Below are positions 24,717 through 32,773 of a stretch of 64,000 nt of DNA, piece after piece. The stretch is from Paenibacillus chitinolyticus NBRC 15660. Lineage in GTDB: Bacteria; Bacillota; Bacilli; Paenibacillales; NBRC-103111. The stretch is taken from NCBI RefSeq assembly GCF_000739915.1, contig NZ_BBJT01000009.1, positions 124,001 to 188,000 of the forward strand. The letters run 5' to 3'. The notes under the pieces were generated by a model. That model was not told the DNA's origin, did no database searches, and saw only the letters and a list, made by a program, of their open reading frames with translations. Position numbers and translations under genes: made by a program. Position 1 is the stretch's first letter, and each line of letters starts with the position of its first letter.

Positions 24717-24730
24717 GGAGCGCTTTTTTT
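24699..24730 (+). terminator. terminator overlapping the end of the diguanylate cyclase gene
   Basis: CGCTCCT and AGGAGCG form a stem across the stop codon, followed by seven T. Confidence 0.8.
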
Positions 24731-24822
24731 ATGCCGGAAAGGACGGAGTCTAGTTGGAGACGCTTCGTGCGGCTCTTCCGCCGGTTAAAAGGTGACATAT
24801 CGGGTAATAATGGGCCTCGCAG

Positions 24823-24850
24823 TTTACATCATCCCAGAAAATGTTACAAT
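24823..24850 (+). promoter_or_regulatory. promoter of the TVP38-family gene
   Basis: TTTACA (24823-24828) and TACAAT (24845-24850), 16-base spacer, 25 bases before the start codon. Confidence 0.5.
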
Positions 24851-24874
24851 AAAAATGTCAGGAGGATGGCGAGT

Positions 24875-25579
24875 TTGAAATGGCTTACATTTATTCGTAC
24901 CAAACGATTTATTTATGGGATGACGATCGTGCTGGTTATCATTGCCGTTCTTTCGATCCTCTATAGAAAATCGGATTGGAGACATATGGGCGCGTCTATG
25001 GAGCAATTGACTCCATGGCTTATTTCGCTTGGCATGCTGGGCAAAACTCTGGGTATAGCCTTGGTCTTTCTGCAAACTCTGTTTCCCTTCGTACCGTTCG
25101 TGATCATAGCGGGCGCCAATGTCGCGCTGTTCGGAATCAAGTGGGGTTTTGTGGTGAATTACGTCATGTCGGTGCTCAGCAGTGTGACGGCGTTTATTAT
25201 CGCCCGCTATTTTGCCCATGACTGGGTCGAAAGAAAACTGAGCTCCAAACCGCTTGTGCAGCAGTTCAACAAGAAGCTGGAGCATCACGGTTTTTTGTAC
25301 ATCCTAATGGGGAGGCTAATTCCCGTCATTCCATCATCAGCCATCAGCTTTGGAGCCGGTGTTACTTCGGTAACGTTTCGCCAGTTCGTACTGGGGACGA
25401 CGATCGGTAAAATTCCGATGGTGCTGCTGGAGTCCCTGATTGCCCATGATTTGTTTCATTTCAAAGCGTATAAGGGCCGATTATTCGTTCTGCTTGCCAT
25501 TTTTGTTATTCTGATGGTACTCGGCAGTCTATTTAAAAAACGGCTGGATGCCCGGAAGCAGGACAAACCGTCCTCGTAA
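24875..25579 (+). CDS. TVP38/TMEM64 (DedA-like) membrane protein
   Basis: A 234-residue inner-membrane protein with about six hydrophobic segments. The SNARE-associated/VTT signature is visible as GANVALFGIKWGFVVN, RYFAHDWVERKL and LMGRLIPVIPSSAISFGAG, which marks the reentrant-loop region of DedA/TVP38 proteins. Some relatives flip lipids such as undecaprenyl phosphate or phosphatidylethanolamine, but this member is untested. The start is probably TTG at 24875, nine bases after AGGAGG; the ATG nine bases earlier touches that site. Confidence 0.83.
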   Translation: MKWLTFIRTKRFIYGMTIVLVIIAVLSILYRKSDWRHMGASMEQLTPWLISLGMLGKTLGIALVFLQTLFPFVPFVIIAGANVALFGIKWGFVVNYVMSVLSSVTAFIIARYFAHDWVERKLSSKPLVQQFNKKLEHHGFLYILMGRLIPVIPSSAISFGAGVTSVTFRQFVLGTTIGKIPMVLLESLIAHDLFHFKAYKGRLFVLLAIFVILMVLGSLFKKRLDARKQDKPSS

Positions 25580-25620
25580 TCCGGGAAATACATAATCATT
25601 TCAAGGAGGCAATGAAGTTC

Positions 25621-26736
25621 ATGCGTGACCCGAGAATTCAACAACTTGCGGCCAATTTGGTCCAATATTCGCTTGATGTCAAGCCAGGAGAAAATGTGTG
25701 GATCGAGATGTACGGATCCGAACGGGAACTCGTCCGCTGCCTGATCGAAGAAGTTTATGCCCGCGGAGGCAAGCCTTACGTGGATCTGATCGACCGGCGC
25801 GTACTCGGTTCCTTGATTAAATCCGCAACGAAGGAACAAATGCAGGAATGGGGAGAAGCCGATCTTGCCCGCATGAAAAGAATGGACGGTTACATAGGAG
25901 TCAGAGCTGGAGAGAACGTGAACGAATGGGCGGATGTGCCCGAAGAGCAGATGAAACTGTACAGCCTCTACTATCAGAAGCCGGTTCATCTGGAGCAAAG
26001 AATCAAGCATACCCGCTGGGTGGTGCTCCGCTATCCGAACGCTTCCATGGCCCAACTGGCCAGCAAGAGCACGGATGCTTTCGAAGATTTCTATTTCGAC
26101 GTGTGCAATCTCGACTACGGCAACATGGACGCGGCGATGGATCCGCTGAAGGCTTTGATGGAGCGGACCGATAAGGTGCGGCTGGTCGCGCCCGGTACCG
26201 ATCTGACTTTTTCGATCAAAGGAATTCCGGCAATCAAATGCTCGGGTCAAAATAACATTCCGGACGGGGAATGCTTCACGGCGCCTGTCCGCGATTCCGT
26301 TAACGGGACGATTACGTTCAATACGCCTTCGATTCAGTCGGGCGTTACGTTCGACAACATCTCGTTCCACTTCGAGAACGGCAAGATTGTGGAAGCGACA
26401 AGCAGCGACACGGCGCGCATTAACGAAGTTCTCGATATGGATGAAGGCGCCCGTTATATCGGAGAGTTCAGTCTGGGCTTTAACCCTTATATCCAGCATC
26501 CGATGAAAGACATTTTGTTTGATGAGAAAATCGACGGAAGCTTGCACTTCACCCCCGGACAAGCCTACGAAGAAGCGGATAACGGCAACCGTTCCTCTCT
26601 GCACTGGGATCTCGTTCTGATTCAGCGTCCGGAGTACGGCGGCGGAGAAGTGTGGTTTGACGACGTGCTGATCCGCAAAGACGGACGGTTTGTAATTCCC
26701 GAACTCGAGGGCCTTAATCCCGAAAATCTGAAATAA
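25621..26736 (+). CDS. M29-family aminopeptidase
   Basis: A 371-residue metallo-aminopeptidase of family M29 (AmpS, PepS, aminopeptidase T). Metal-binding positions are visible: Glu of IPDGECF, Glu of GEFSLGFN, His of SSLHWDLV and the Asp following it. It trims N-terminal residues of short cytosolic peptides. The ATG at 25612 lies two bases from AAGGAGG, so I prefer the ATG at 25621, 11 bases away, giving MRDPRIQQL. Transcribed alone or with the preceding membrane protein (41-base gap). Confidence 0.9.
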   Translation: MRDPRIQQLAANLVQYSLDVKPGENVWIEMYGSERELVRCLIEEVYARGGKPYVDLIDRRVLGSLIKSATKEQMQEWGEADLARMKRMDGYIGVRAGENVNEWADVPEEQMKLYSLYYQKPVHLEQRIKHTRWVVLRYPNASMAQLASKSTDAFEDFYFDVCNLDYGNMDAAMDPLKALMERTDKVRLVAPGTDLTFSIKGIPAIKCSGQNNIPDGECFTAPVRDSVNGTITFNTPSIQSGVTFDNISFHFENGKIVEATSSDTARINEVLDMDEGARYIGEFSLGFNPYIQHPMKDILFDEKIDGSLHFTPGQAYEEADNGNRSSLHWDLVLIQRPEYGGGEVWFDDVLIRKDGRFVIPELEGLNPENLK

Positions 26737-26767
26737 GCCCTTTTAGAACGTGCAATGGAAAAAGTTG

Positions 26768-26797
26768 TTGCGTGTAAGGGGTTTCATCGTGTAACAT
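26768..26797 (+). promoter_or_regulatory. possible promoter of the HPr-like gene
   Basis: TTGCGT (26768-26773) and TAACAT (26792-26797), 18-base spacer, with the start codon 43 bases downstream. Confidence 0.45.
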
Positions 26798-26839
26798 AGA
26801 ACTATATGACGACGTTGAACCGTATAGGAGGAATGCTTC

Positions 26840-27088
26840 ATGCCAAGTGCCAACAATGCAGCGATTGTGGAAATTTCCCAGACTGCGAATCAGTTCAGAT
26901 CTTCCATCGTACTGCAATACGATAATAAGTATATTGACGTTAAAAGCATTCTGGGGCTGTTTACGACGCTTCTGAGCTCCGGCAGCTATGAGCTTCATGT
27001 TCACGGAGCGGATGCGGATGAAGCCAAGAAAGCAATGGCCGAAGTATTCGCCAAGCATCAGCTGGCCATTCAAATCGTGGAAGACTAA
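26840..27088 (+). CDS. HPr-fold protein lacking His15 and first strand
   Basis: An 82-residue protein that aligns without gaps to HPr with a ten-residue offset. The Ser46 region is retained (DVKSILG, Ser36 here), as are QTANQF (QTASKY in HPr) and HGADADEA. The position of the phosphocarrier His15 is Asn5 and that of Arg17 is Ala7, so it cannot carry PEP-derived phosphate; Bacillus Crh shows an analogous His-to-Gln change. Unlike Crh, the first beta strand is missing: an in-frame stop lies 15 bases before the ATG, and GGAGG precedes it. Possible role: HPrK/P substrate or CcpA co-regulator, or a regulator unrelated to PTS. The C-terminus is longer than in HPr. Confidence 0.8.
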   Translation: MPSANNAAIVEISQTANQFRSSIVLQYDNKYIDVKSILGLFTTLLSSGSYELHVHGADADEAKKAMAEVFAKHQLAIQIVED

Positions 27089-27102
27089 TCCGAGAAATAA
27101 GG

Positions 27103-27129
27103 GCGTCCCGCATGCGGGGCGCTTTTTTT
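27103..27129 (+). terminator. terminator after the HPr-like gene
   Basis: GCGTCCCGC-ATG-CGGGGCGC stem with a seven-T tail. Confidence 0.88.
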
Positions 27130-27164
27130 ATATGGTTTGAAAAGGAAGGCAAAGGCCCTTTCTC

Positions 27165-27193
27165 TTGTAACTTGGCTTATTATCGTCTATATT
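27165..27193 (+). promoter_or_regulatory. promoter of ylaN
   Basis: TTGTAA (27165-27170) and TATATT (27188-27193) with a 17-base spacer. Confidence 0.55.
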
Positions 27194-27233
27194 AGACTTA
27201 AGGCGTAGGAATCTGTACAAGGGGGAAAGAAGT

Positions 27234-27518
27234 ATGTCTTCATCGGATTTGCTGGTGAGTTTGAACCAGAAAGCACTTAATCTTCTTGAAGAAGATGCAT
27301 ATAAAATCGAAAAGCTGATCGAAATTCAAATGGAAAACTTGACGACTCGTCAATGCCCTTTGTACGAAGAGGTGCTCGATACACAAATGTACGGGTATTC
27401 GCGGGAAATCGATTTCGCAATCCGTGCAGGACTTATTCCCGCCAATGTCGGCAAGGAACTGCTGAATAAGCTGGAGCGTAATTTGGCGAAATTGTATGAA
27501 GCCTTAAATAAAAAGTAA
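27234..27518 (+). CDS. ylaN: YlaN/UPF0358 family protein
   Basis: A 94-residue helical protein. It matches Bacillus YlaN over its length, notably MENLTTRQCPLYEEVLDTQ and GYSREIDFAIRAGLI. In Bacillus YlaN is needed under iron limitation and has been linked to Fur; it was long listed as essential. As in Bacillus it lies near ftsW, here 1.8 kb away on the other strand. GGGGGAAAG precedes the ATG. It is a single-gene unit with its own promoter and terminator. Confidence 0.9.
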   Translation: MSSSDLLVSLNQKALNLLEEDAYKIEKLIEIQMENLTTRQCPLYEEVLDTQMYGYSREIDFAIRAGLIPANVGKELLNKLERNLAKLYEALNKK

Positions 27519-27545
27519 CCCACACCAGGCGGGTTACTTTTTTTG
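27513..27545 (+). terminator. terminator overlapping the ylaN stop
   Basis: AAGTAACCC and GGGTTACTT pair across the stop codon, followed by T residues. Confidence 0.85.
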
Positions 27546-27566
27546 TTGATTCTATAAGGAAGTTCA

Positions 27567-28610
27567 CTAGACGAGGAAGAAGACGACACCGAGGATCAGG
27601 TAAACCGCCAGTAGAAGGACCCCTTCATACCAGTTGGAGGAACCGTCCTGAGAGATGGATTTCGAGATAATAACGGCTACCCCGATGGCGACCAGCTCGT
27701 AAGTGGTGAAGACGATGTCCATTGTGTTCCCCATGAAGAAGCTCGAGAAAATAAGAACGGGAGCTACGAATAAAGCAATCTGGAGCGAACTCCCGACCGC
27801 GATCTCTACGGCGGCTCCTATTTTATTCTTCAGAGCCATCATAACCGCGGCGCTGTGCTCGGCCGCATTTCCGATAATCGCAATAAGGAAGGCGCCGACG
27901 AACAGTTCGGAGAGTCCGAATCGGGAAGTGAATTCTTCCAGCGTTCCGACGAGCCACTCACTTTCGAAGCCTACCATAACCGTAGCGAGAATAAGGAAGA
28001 GGATCGACGTCCTTTTGGACCAGGCCGGTTCGCTGTGTTCGACAACTTGATCGGAAAGCTCCTTCTTGTGCGTCACCATCGAGAAAATGAGCCACAAAAT
28101 GTAGGCTACGATCAGGACGCCGGCCACGATCAGGCTCATCTGCGTCGTTTCTTTCTGGGTCAGACTTTTTGCAAAGACCGCCGGAATGAATAACGCGATC
28201 ACGGCAAGTGTCATCAAGGAGGCATTGTGCGAGGCCAGCTTGATGTTGAAATTTTGCTCTTTAAACTTCAGACCGCCCGCCAGCACGCTCGCTCCAAGAA
28301 CGAGTAGAAGATTACCGATAATGGCTCCCGTTAAACTGGCTTTTACGACATCGAACATGCCGTCTTTGACGAGAAAGAAGGCAATGATAAGCTCCGCCGC
28401 ATTTCCGAAAGTCGCATTCAGGAATCCGCCCATCCGGTCACCGGCGTAGTGGGCGACGCTTTCGGTCGCTTTTCCCAGGAATCCGGCCACAAACAGGATA
28501 GCCAGACACGAGATAGCGAACTGGATTGTCGTGCCCCAGTGCATATAATGCGCGACGGCACTAAGTGCGAATGTGACAATTAAACCGATGTTGAACAGGT
28601 TCTTTCTCAA
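27567..28610 (-). CDS. chaA: calcium/cation:proton antiporter (CaCA family)
   Basis: A 347-residue integral membrane protein with about ten helices in two inverted halves. The duplicated alpha repeats are visible as GNAAELIIAFFL (about 92) and GNAAEHSAAVMM (about 250), whose acidic residues coordinate the cation. Homologous to Bacillus YfkE/ChaA and plant CAX, which expel calcium in exchange for protons. The start is TTG at 28610, eight bases after GGAGG on the minus strand. Confidence 0.88.
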   Translation of the reverse strand: MRKNLFNIGLIVTFALSAVAHYMHWGTTIQFAISCLAILFVAGFLGKATESVAHYAGDRMGGFLNATFGNAAELIIAFFLVKDGMFDVVKASLTGAIIGNLLLVLGASVLAGGLKFKEQNFNIKLASHNASLMTLAVIALFIPAVFAKSLTQKETTQMSLIVAGVLIVAYILWLIFSMVTHKKELSDQVVEHSEPAWSKRTSILFLILATVMVGFESEWLVGTLEEFTSRFGLSELFVGAFLIAIIGNAAEHSAAVMMALKNKIGAAVEIAVGSSLQIALFVAPVLIFSSFFMGNTMDIVFTTYELVAIGVAVIISKSISQDGSSNWYEGVLLLAVYLILGVVFFLV

Positions 28611-28748
28611 AAGCTATCCCTCCGCTTAAGGTTAAGTATCTTACAGGTATGTACGCTTTAAATAATATACCCACAAATGGGAATGTTGTAAAATAGGATT
28701 TCCGCGCCATAGAAAAAGTCCGCTTCCTTCCGGCTGTGACGCATTCGG

Positions 28749-28777
28749 TTGCTTTCTCAATTGCCAGCAATTACAAT
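28749..28777 (+). promoter_or_regulatory. promoter of the Asp23 gene
   Basis: TTGCTT (28749-28754) and TACAAT (28772-28777), 17-base spacer, 31 bases before the ATG. Confidence 0.6.
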
Positions 28778-28808
28778 AGGGATAACGATTGGTGAAGGAG
28801 TGGTTCGG

Positions 28809-29195
28809 ATGGTCGAAGAAATTCAAACGGGTAACATACGCATTTCAGACGATGTGGTGGCTACAATTGCCGGCCTCGCCGCTTTGGAAACACCGGGAAT
28901 CGCCGCGATGTCCGGCGGAATATCAGAAGGATTCGCCAAACGTCTGAGCGGTAAAAATGTTCAACGCGGTGTTTCTGTAGAGGTCGGACAAGTGGAAGCG
29001 GCCGTCGATCTCCGGGTCATCGTCCTTTACGGAAGCAAGATCCAAGATGTATGCAGAGAACTGCAGCTTAACGTGCGCGAAGCGGTGGAGAACATGACGG
29101 GACTCCGGATCGTGGAGGTAAACGTCAAGGTGGAAGGCGTTTCTTTCAAGGAAGACGAGGCCGCCTCGATTGACGATCCGACCCGCGTGAAATAA
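28809..29195 (+). CDS. Asp23/Gls24 family protein
   Basis: A 128-residue Asp23/Gls24 protein. The typical order is seen: ISDDVVATIAGLAALETPGI, a short variable loop, VEVGQVEAAVDLRVIVLYG and VREAVENMTGLRIVEVNVKVEGV. In Gram-positive bacteria these proteins (Asp23, AmaP, YqhY, YloU) associate with the envelope or with fatty-acid gene control; which kind this is cannot be told. Start ATG 28809 has AAGGAG at eight bases. It ends in an acidic tail. Confidence 0.88.
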   Translation: MVEEIQTGNIRISDDVVATIAGLAALETPGIAAMSGGISEGFAKRLSGKNVQRGVSVEVGQVEAAVDLRVIVLYGSKIQDVCRELQLNVREAVENMTGLRIVEVNVKVEGVSFKEDEAASIDDPTRVK

Positions 29196-29231
29196 TCCGA
29201 TTCCGGCCCGCTGCCGGGTAGCGTACATACC

Positions 29232-29264
29232 AAAAAAGGATGCCCTGGGGGCATCCTTTTTTTC
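29232..29264 (+). terminator. terminator after the Asp23 gene
   Basis: AAAAAAGGATGCC and GGCATCCTTTTTT form an A/T-armed stem, which can also serve the opposing ftsW gene. Confidence 0.88.
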
Positions 29265-29308
29265 TTGTCACGCACGCACAGACTATCGGATCAGGGGAGA
29301 AAGCGCTT

Positions 29309-30490
29309 CTAGCGGTATACCCGCGTAGTCTGCGTAACCTTCTCGACCTTCTCCTTCTTCTCCAGCCGGTTCTGCTCGCGGGAAAGGCTGAGCATGATCC
29401 CCATGCTGATCAGCGTGACCATCATGGACGATCCCCCGTAGGAGATGAGCGGGAGCGTAACCCCGGTCATCGGCAGCGTTCCTGTTACCCCGCCGATGTT
29501 GATAATGGCCGTAACTCCGATCATGGTCATAATGCCGACGCCGGTCAGCATTCCGAACCGGTCCGGGCACCGGACAGCAATGACGAGTCCGCGCCACAAG
29601 AAGATGATGTAGACCAGCAGGAAAAGTATGCTGCCGATCATGCCGAGCTCTTCGCCGATAATGGCGAAAATAAAGTCCGTATAGGGCTCGGGCAGATAGA
29701 GCTTCTGGATGCTCTGTCCAAATCCGGCCCCGGTAATACCGCCATGCCCGAAAGCGTAAAGAGACTGCATGACCTGAAAACCGCTGTCCAGCACATCGTC
29801 TTTGGGATTCAAGTAAGTAGTGAACCGTTTCATCCTTAGCCCGACATGATCGGAAGCGGATTTAAAATTAAATAGAAAGTAGAAGCCGAGAAACACCGCA
29901 GCGGCCAGTCCGCCTGCCACCCCGAGGGAAAACAGATGCTTCACACGGGCGCCTCCCACGAAGATCACCACGCTGGCGCAAAGGATAAGAATAGCGGCCG
30001 AACCGACGTCCGGCTGGAGTAGAATCCAGAAGGCGATAAAAGCCGTAATGAGAACAGCTGGCATTAGGCCTTTTTTCATATTCTGAATATTATCGCCCTT
30101 CTTGCTGATGAGCTGCGCCAGGTAAACGATTACAGCGAGTTTGGCAAATTCGGCGGGCTGGAGGCTGAACGTTCCGAGCGGGAGCCAGCTTCTGGAGCCG
30201 TTAATTCCTTTGAAAAAGAGGACGGCTACCAGCATGGCGACCACCACAAGAAAGCCGGGCTTGACCCAGTTTTTCAGTTTGCTGTACCGGATGTTCATGC
30301 AGAACAGCATCAAGAACGTGCCGATTACGGCAAATAAAATTTGTCTGGTCGCAAAATACCAAGGGTTGCTGAACTTGGTCGATGCGTATACCGAGCTGGA
30401 ACTGAAAACCATCACGATGCCGAAGCAGACCAGCGCGAAGGTTAGGAAAAGAAGCAGAAAATCTGGCGTTCCTCTGCGAGGGGTACTCAA
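29309..30490 (-). CDS. ftsW: FtsW/SpoVE-type SEDS glycosyltransferase
   Basis: A 393-residue SEDS protein with about ten membrane helices. Landmarks are NGSRSWLPLGTFSLQPAEFAK (about 112-133, with the conserved Trp), LPEPYTDFIFAIIGEELG (about 280-297, containing the catalytic Asp) and PLISYGGSS near the end. SEDS proteins polymerise lipid II with a partner class B PBP, here for division or sporulation. Start TTG at 30490 after AGGAG. In Bacillus ftsW lies next to ylaN, which agrees with the naming, but SpoVE is not excluded. Confidence 0.9.
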   Translation of the reverse strand: MSTPRRGTPDFLLLFLTFALVCFGIVMVFSSSSVYASTKFSNPWYFATRQILFAVIGTFLMLFCMNIRYSKLKNWVKPGFLVVVAMLVAVLFFKGINGSRSWLPLGTFSLQPAEFAKLAVIVYLAQLISKKGDNIQNMKKGLMPAVLITAFIAFWILLQPDVGSAAILILCASVVIFVGGARVKHLFSLGVAGGLAAAVFLGFYFLFNFKSASDHVGLRMKRFTTYLNPKDDVLDSGFQVMQSLYAFGHGGITGAGFGQSIQKLYLPEPYTDFIFAIIGEELGMIGSILFLLVYIIFLWRGLVIAVRCPDRFGMLTGVGIMTMIGVTAIINIGGVTGTLPMTGVTLPLISYGGSSMMVTLISMGIMLSLSREQNRLEKKEKVEKVTQTTRVYR

Positions 30491-30502
30491 GAGAGTCTCC
30501 TG

Positions 30503-30847
30503 TTACGCCAGCAGTTGCTGAAGTTGGGACAACTTCTGCTTCGCTTTGTTCAAAATCGCGTCCGGAATCGGGGATTCGTAGTCGAGACCGTGCGGGAATG
30601 TAGCTCTGCCTATGTATGCTTCTTCGATGTACAGAATCGCGTAAGGAGATTCCAGTTTGCCGGATTCGGCACGTGTGTTCACACGCAGATAGTAGTCGGA
30701 TTTCGTCGTAGGGTCTTCCATTTTCAAATCATAAGTTGCACGGGTATATTCCCACTGCCCACGTACAAAACCGAGTTTGGTCGTTACTTCGTCGAGGTGG
30801 GCAAGATCGCTTTTCAGGCCTTTAAACCCTTTGGTTTCAATAATCAA
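30503..30847 (-). CDS. yugN: YugN-family protein
   Basis: A 114-residue protein of the YugN-like family. Conserved text includes KLGFVRGQWEYTRATYDLKM, YYLRVNTRAES and IGRATFPHGLDYES. Function unknown. The start is best placed at TTG 30847, eight bases after GGAGG. An earlier TTG 15 bases upstream has no ribosome site and is preceded directly by a stop. It lies 12 bases before ftsW on the same strand, so the two are probably cotranscribed. Confidence 0.82.
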   Translation of the reverse strand: MIIETKGFKGLKSDLAHLDEVTTKLGFVRGQWEYTRATYDLKMEDPTTKSDYYLRVNTRAESGKLESPYAILYIEEAYIGRATFPHGLDYESPIPDAILNKAKQKLSQLQQLLA

Positions 30848-31025
30848 TTCAGACGCCTCCAATTTCTATGCATTCTTTAACCATGATAGTATGTTTCCCT
30901 ACGTCTTGCAAGTAAGAGCAAACCCGGAATCGTGTAAAATTGTTGTCGGTTTGGCGGTGAAAGACGTGGGAGGATTTGGTACAATGAAAGGAAGAAACGT
31001 ATCAAACACGGGGGCGGGTGATACC

Positions 31026-32222
31026 TTGATCATACAGGGTGAGGAACTGGATAAAGAATGGGAAGCGATGTACGAGACGATGGTGTCCTGGAGAAGGCAT
31101 CTGCATCAGCATCCGGAGCTCTCTTATAAGGAAGTCAATACGGCGGCTTTCGTAGCGGAGAAACTTACCGAGTGGGGGCTCGATGTCCGCACGGGGGTGG
31201 GCGGTTACGGGCTGATCGCCGATCTTCAGGGCAGCGCTCCCGGACCTACGGTCGCTCTCCGGGCCGATATGGACGCACTGCCGATACAGGACGAAAAACA
31301 GTGCGGCTACGCATCGAAGGTTCCCGGCATCATGCATGCCTGCGGACACGATGCGCACACATCCACTCTGCTTGCCGCCGCGAAAATATGGAGCACGAAA
31401 AAAGAACGGCTGAAGGGCAGAATTCGGTTTATTTTTCAGCATGCGGAGGAAGTTACCCCCGGCGGGGCCGCTTCCATGATAGAAGCGGGCGCCCTTGATG
31501 GGGTGGACGTTGTATACGGTGTACATTTGTGGACACCTCTACCGGTTGGGGCAGTCGGATCGAACCCGGGAGCGATGATGGCCGCGGCCGATGAGTTTCA
31601 TTTTGAAATCCGGGGCAAGGGCGGCCACGGAGGAATGCCTCATCAAGCGATTGACAGCGTTGTCATCGGCTCGCACGCGGTCGTGAATTTGCAGACCATC
31701 GTCAGCCGGACAGTGAGCCCTATCGAGTCCTGCGTGGTCACGATCGGTTCCATAAACGGCGGAACCAACTTCAATGTCATTGCGGAAACCTGCAAAATGA
31801 AAGGGACGACCCGGACGTTCGATTCCGCTTTGAGGCTGCAGGTGAAAGAAAGGATCGAAGAAATTGTAGCTTCGACCTGCAAGATGTACGGGGCCGAGTC
31901 GGTCATGGACTACCGGTTGGGGTATCCGCCGCTGGTCAATCACCCCGGCGAGTTCGAACGGTTCCTTGAAGTCGCCTCCGGCATGCTTCCGGAAGACAGC
32001 GTTCTTACGATCGAGCCGGTGATGGCTGCGGAAGATTTCGCGTATTACCTTCAGCAAGTGCCGGGCTGCTTTATTTTCGTGGGAGCCGGGAACGCGCAGA
32101 CGGGTGCGGACTATCCGCATCATCATCCGAAGTTCGATCTGGATGAGAGGGCGATGCTGACTGCCGGCAAACTGCTGACGCGAATGGCTCTGCATGTTTT
32201 GGACGAAACGGGGACACGCTAA
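31026..32222 (+). CDS. M20-family amidohydrolase/metallopeptidase
   Basis: A 398-residue M20D hydrolase of the N-acyl-amino-acid/hippurate hydrolase type. Zinc-site landmarks are HACGHDAHTS at about 105-114, the catalytic Glu pair in QHAEEVTPGGA at about 140-150, and VYGVHLWTPLPVG; PVMAAEDFAYYL is near the end. It likely cleaves N-acyl or peptide bonds of small molecules. TTG 31026 is chosen because GGGTGAT lies close upstream and TACAAT at 30980-30985 looks like a -10 box; an ATG at 30984 after GGGAGG would add 14 residues. Confidence 0.85.
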   Translation: MIIQGEELDKEWEAMYETMVSWRRHLHQHPELSYKEVNTAAFVAEKLTEWGLDVRTGVGGYGLIADLQGSAPGPTVALRADMDALPIQDEKQCGYASKVPGIMHACGHDAHTSTLLAAAKIWSTKKERLKGRIRFIFQHAEEVTPGGAASMIEAGALDGVDVVYGVHLWTPLPVGAVGSNPGAMMAAADEFHFEIRGKGGHGGMPHQAIDSVVIGSHAVVNLQTIVSRTVSPIESCVVTIGSINGGTNFNVIAETCKMKGTTRTFDSALRLQVKERIEEIVASTCKMYGAESVMDYRLGYPPLVNHPGEFERFLEVASGMLPEDSVLTIEPVMAAEDFAYYLQQVPGCFIFVGAGNAQTGADYPHHHPKFDLDERAMLTAGKLLTRMALHVLDETGTR

Positions 32223-32272
32223 TTCCAGCCCTAACATAACTTGCCGTTATGCAAGTGAAGGAGGAATTCTTC

Positions 32273-32707
32273 GTGCCTACAGTCCGAGAGGTCATGTCGA
32301 CCGACTGCGTAACCGTAACGCTGCAGGATAACGTATATGAAATTGCGCTTAAAATGAAACAGCACGATATCGGATTCATTCCCGTTGTGGAAGGAAACAC
32401 GCTGATCGGCGTCGTAACCGACCGGGATCTGGTCGTCCGCGGCTATGCCGAGAAACACAGCGGGTCCACGGCCGTTAAGCAGGTTATTTCCGAGCACTTG
32501 ACGACGATCTCGCCCGAAACGGATGTCCAGGAAGCGGCCAAAGTGATGGCCCAGCACCAGGTACGACGGCTTCCGGTCGTCGAGGACGGCAATTTGGTCG
32601 GCGTTATCGCGATCGGAGACCTGGCGGTCCGGGATAAGCTGGAAGACGAGGCGGGAGAAGCGCTGAGCCGTATTTCGAAAGGGCGGAGCACGTCCTCGAA
32701 CAAATGA
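32273..32707 (+). CDS. tandem CBS-domain protein
   Basis: A 144-residue protein made of two CBS motifs (about 8-60 and 70-125), with paired patterns VGVVTDRDLVVRG and LVGVIAIGDLAVRD. CBS pairs bind adenine nucleotides and sense energy or Ap4A. Start GTG 32273, eight bases after AAGGAGG. It is not in the acu operon, so there is no positional reason to call it AcuB, and no ACT domain follows. It follows the M20 gene by 50 bases. Confidence 0.88.
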   Translation: MPTVREVMSTDCVTVTLQDNVYEIALKMKQHDIGFIPVVEGNTLIGVVTDRDLVVRGYAEKHSGSTAVKQVISEHLTTISPETDVQEAAKVMAQHQVRRLPVVEDGNLVGVIAIGDLAVRDKLEDEAGEALSRISKGRSTSSNK

Positions 32708-32730
32708 ATGCCGCTTGGCAGCCCAAAAAA

Positions 32731-32759
32731 ACGCACCGGCATCCGGTGCGTCTTTTTTT
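32731..32759 (+). terminator. terminator after the CBS gene
   Basis: ACGCACCGG-CAT-CCGGTGCGT stem followed by CTTTTTTT; flanking A-run makes it usable for the opposite nuclease gene as well. Confidence 0.9.
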
Positions 32760-32773
32760 CGGGCTATTATAGA

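Noticed and set aside
32273-32707. AcuB homologue
   Set aside because: It is a bare CBS pair without ACT domain and is 18 kb from the acu genes, so the name is not supported.
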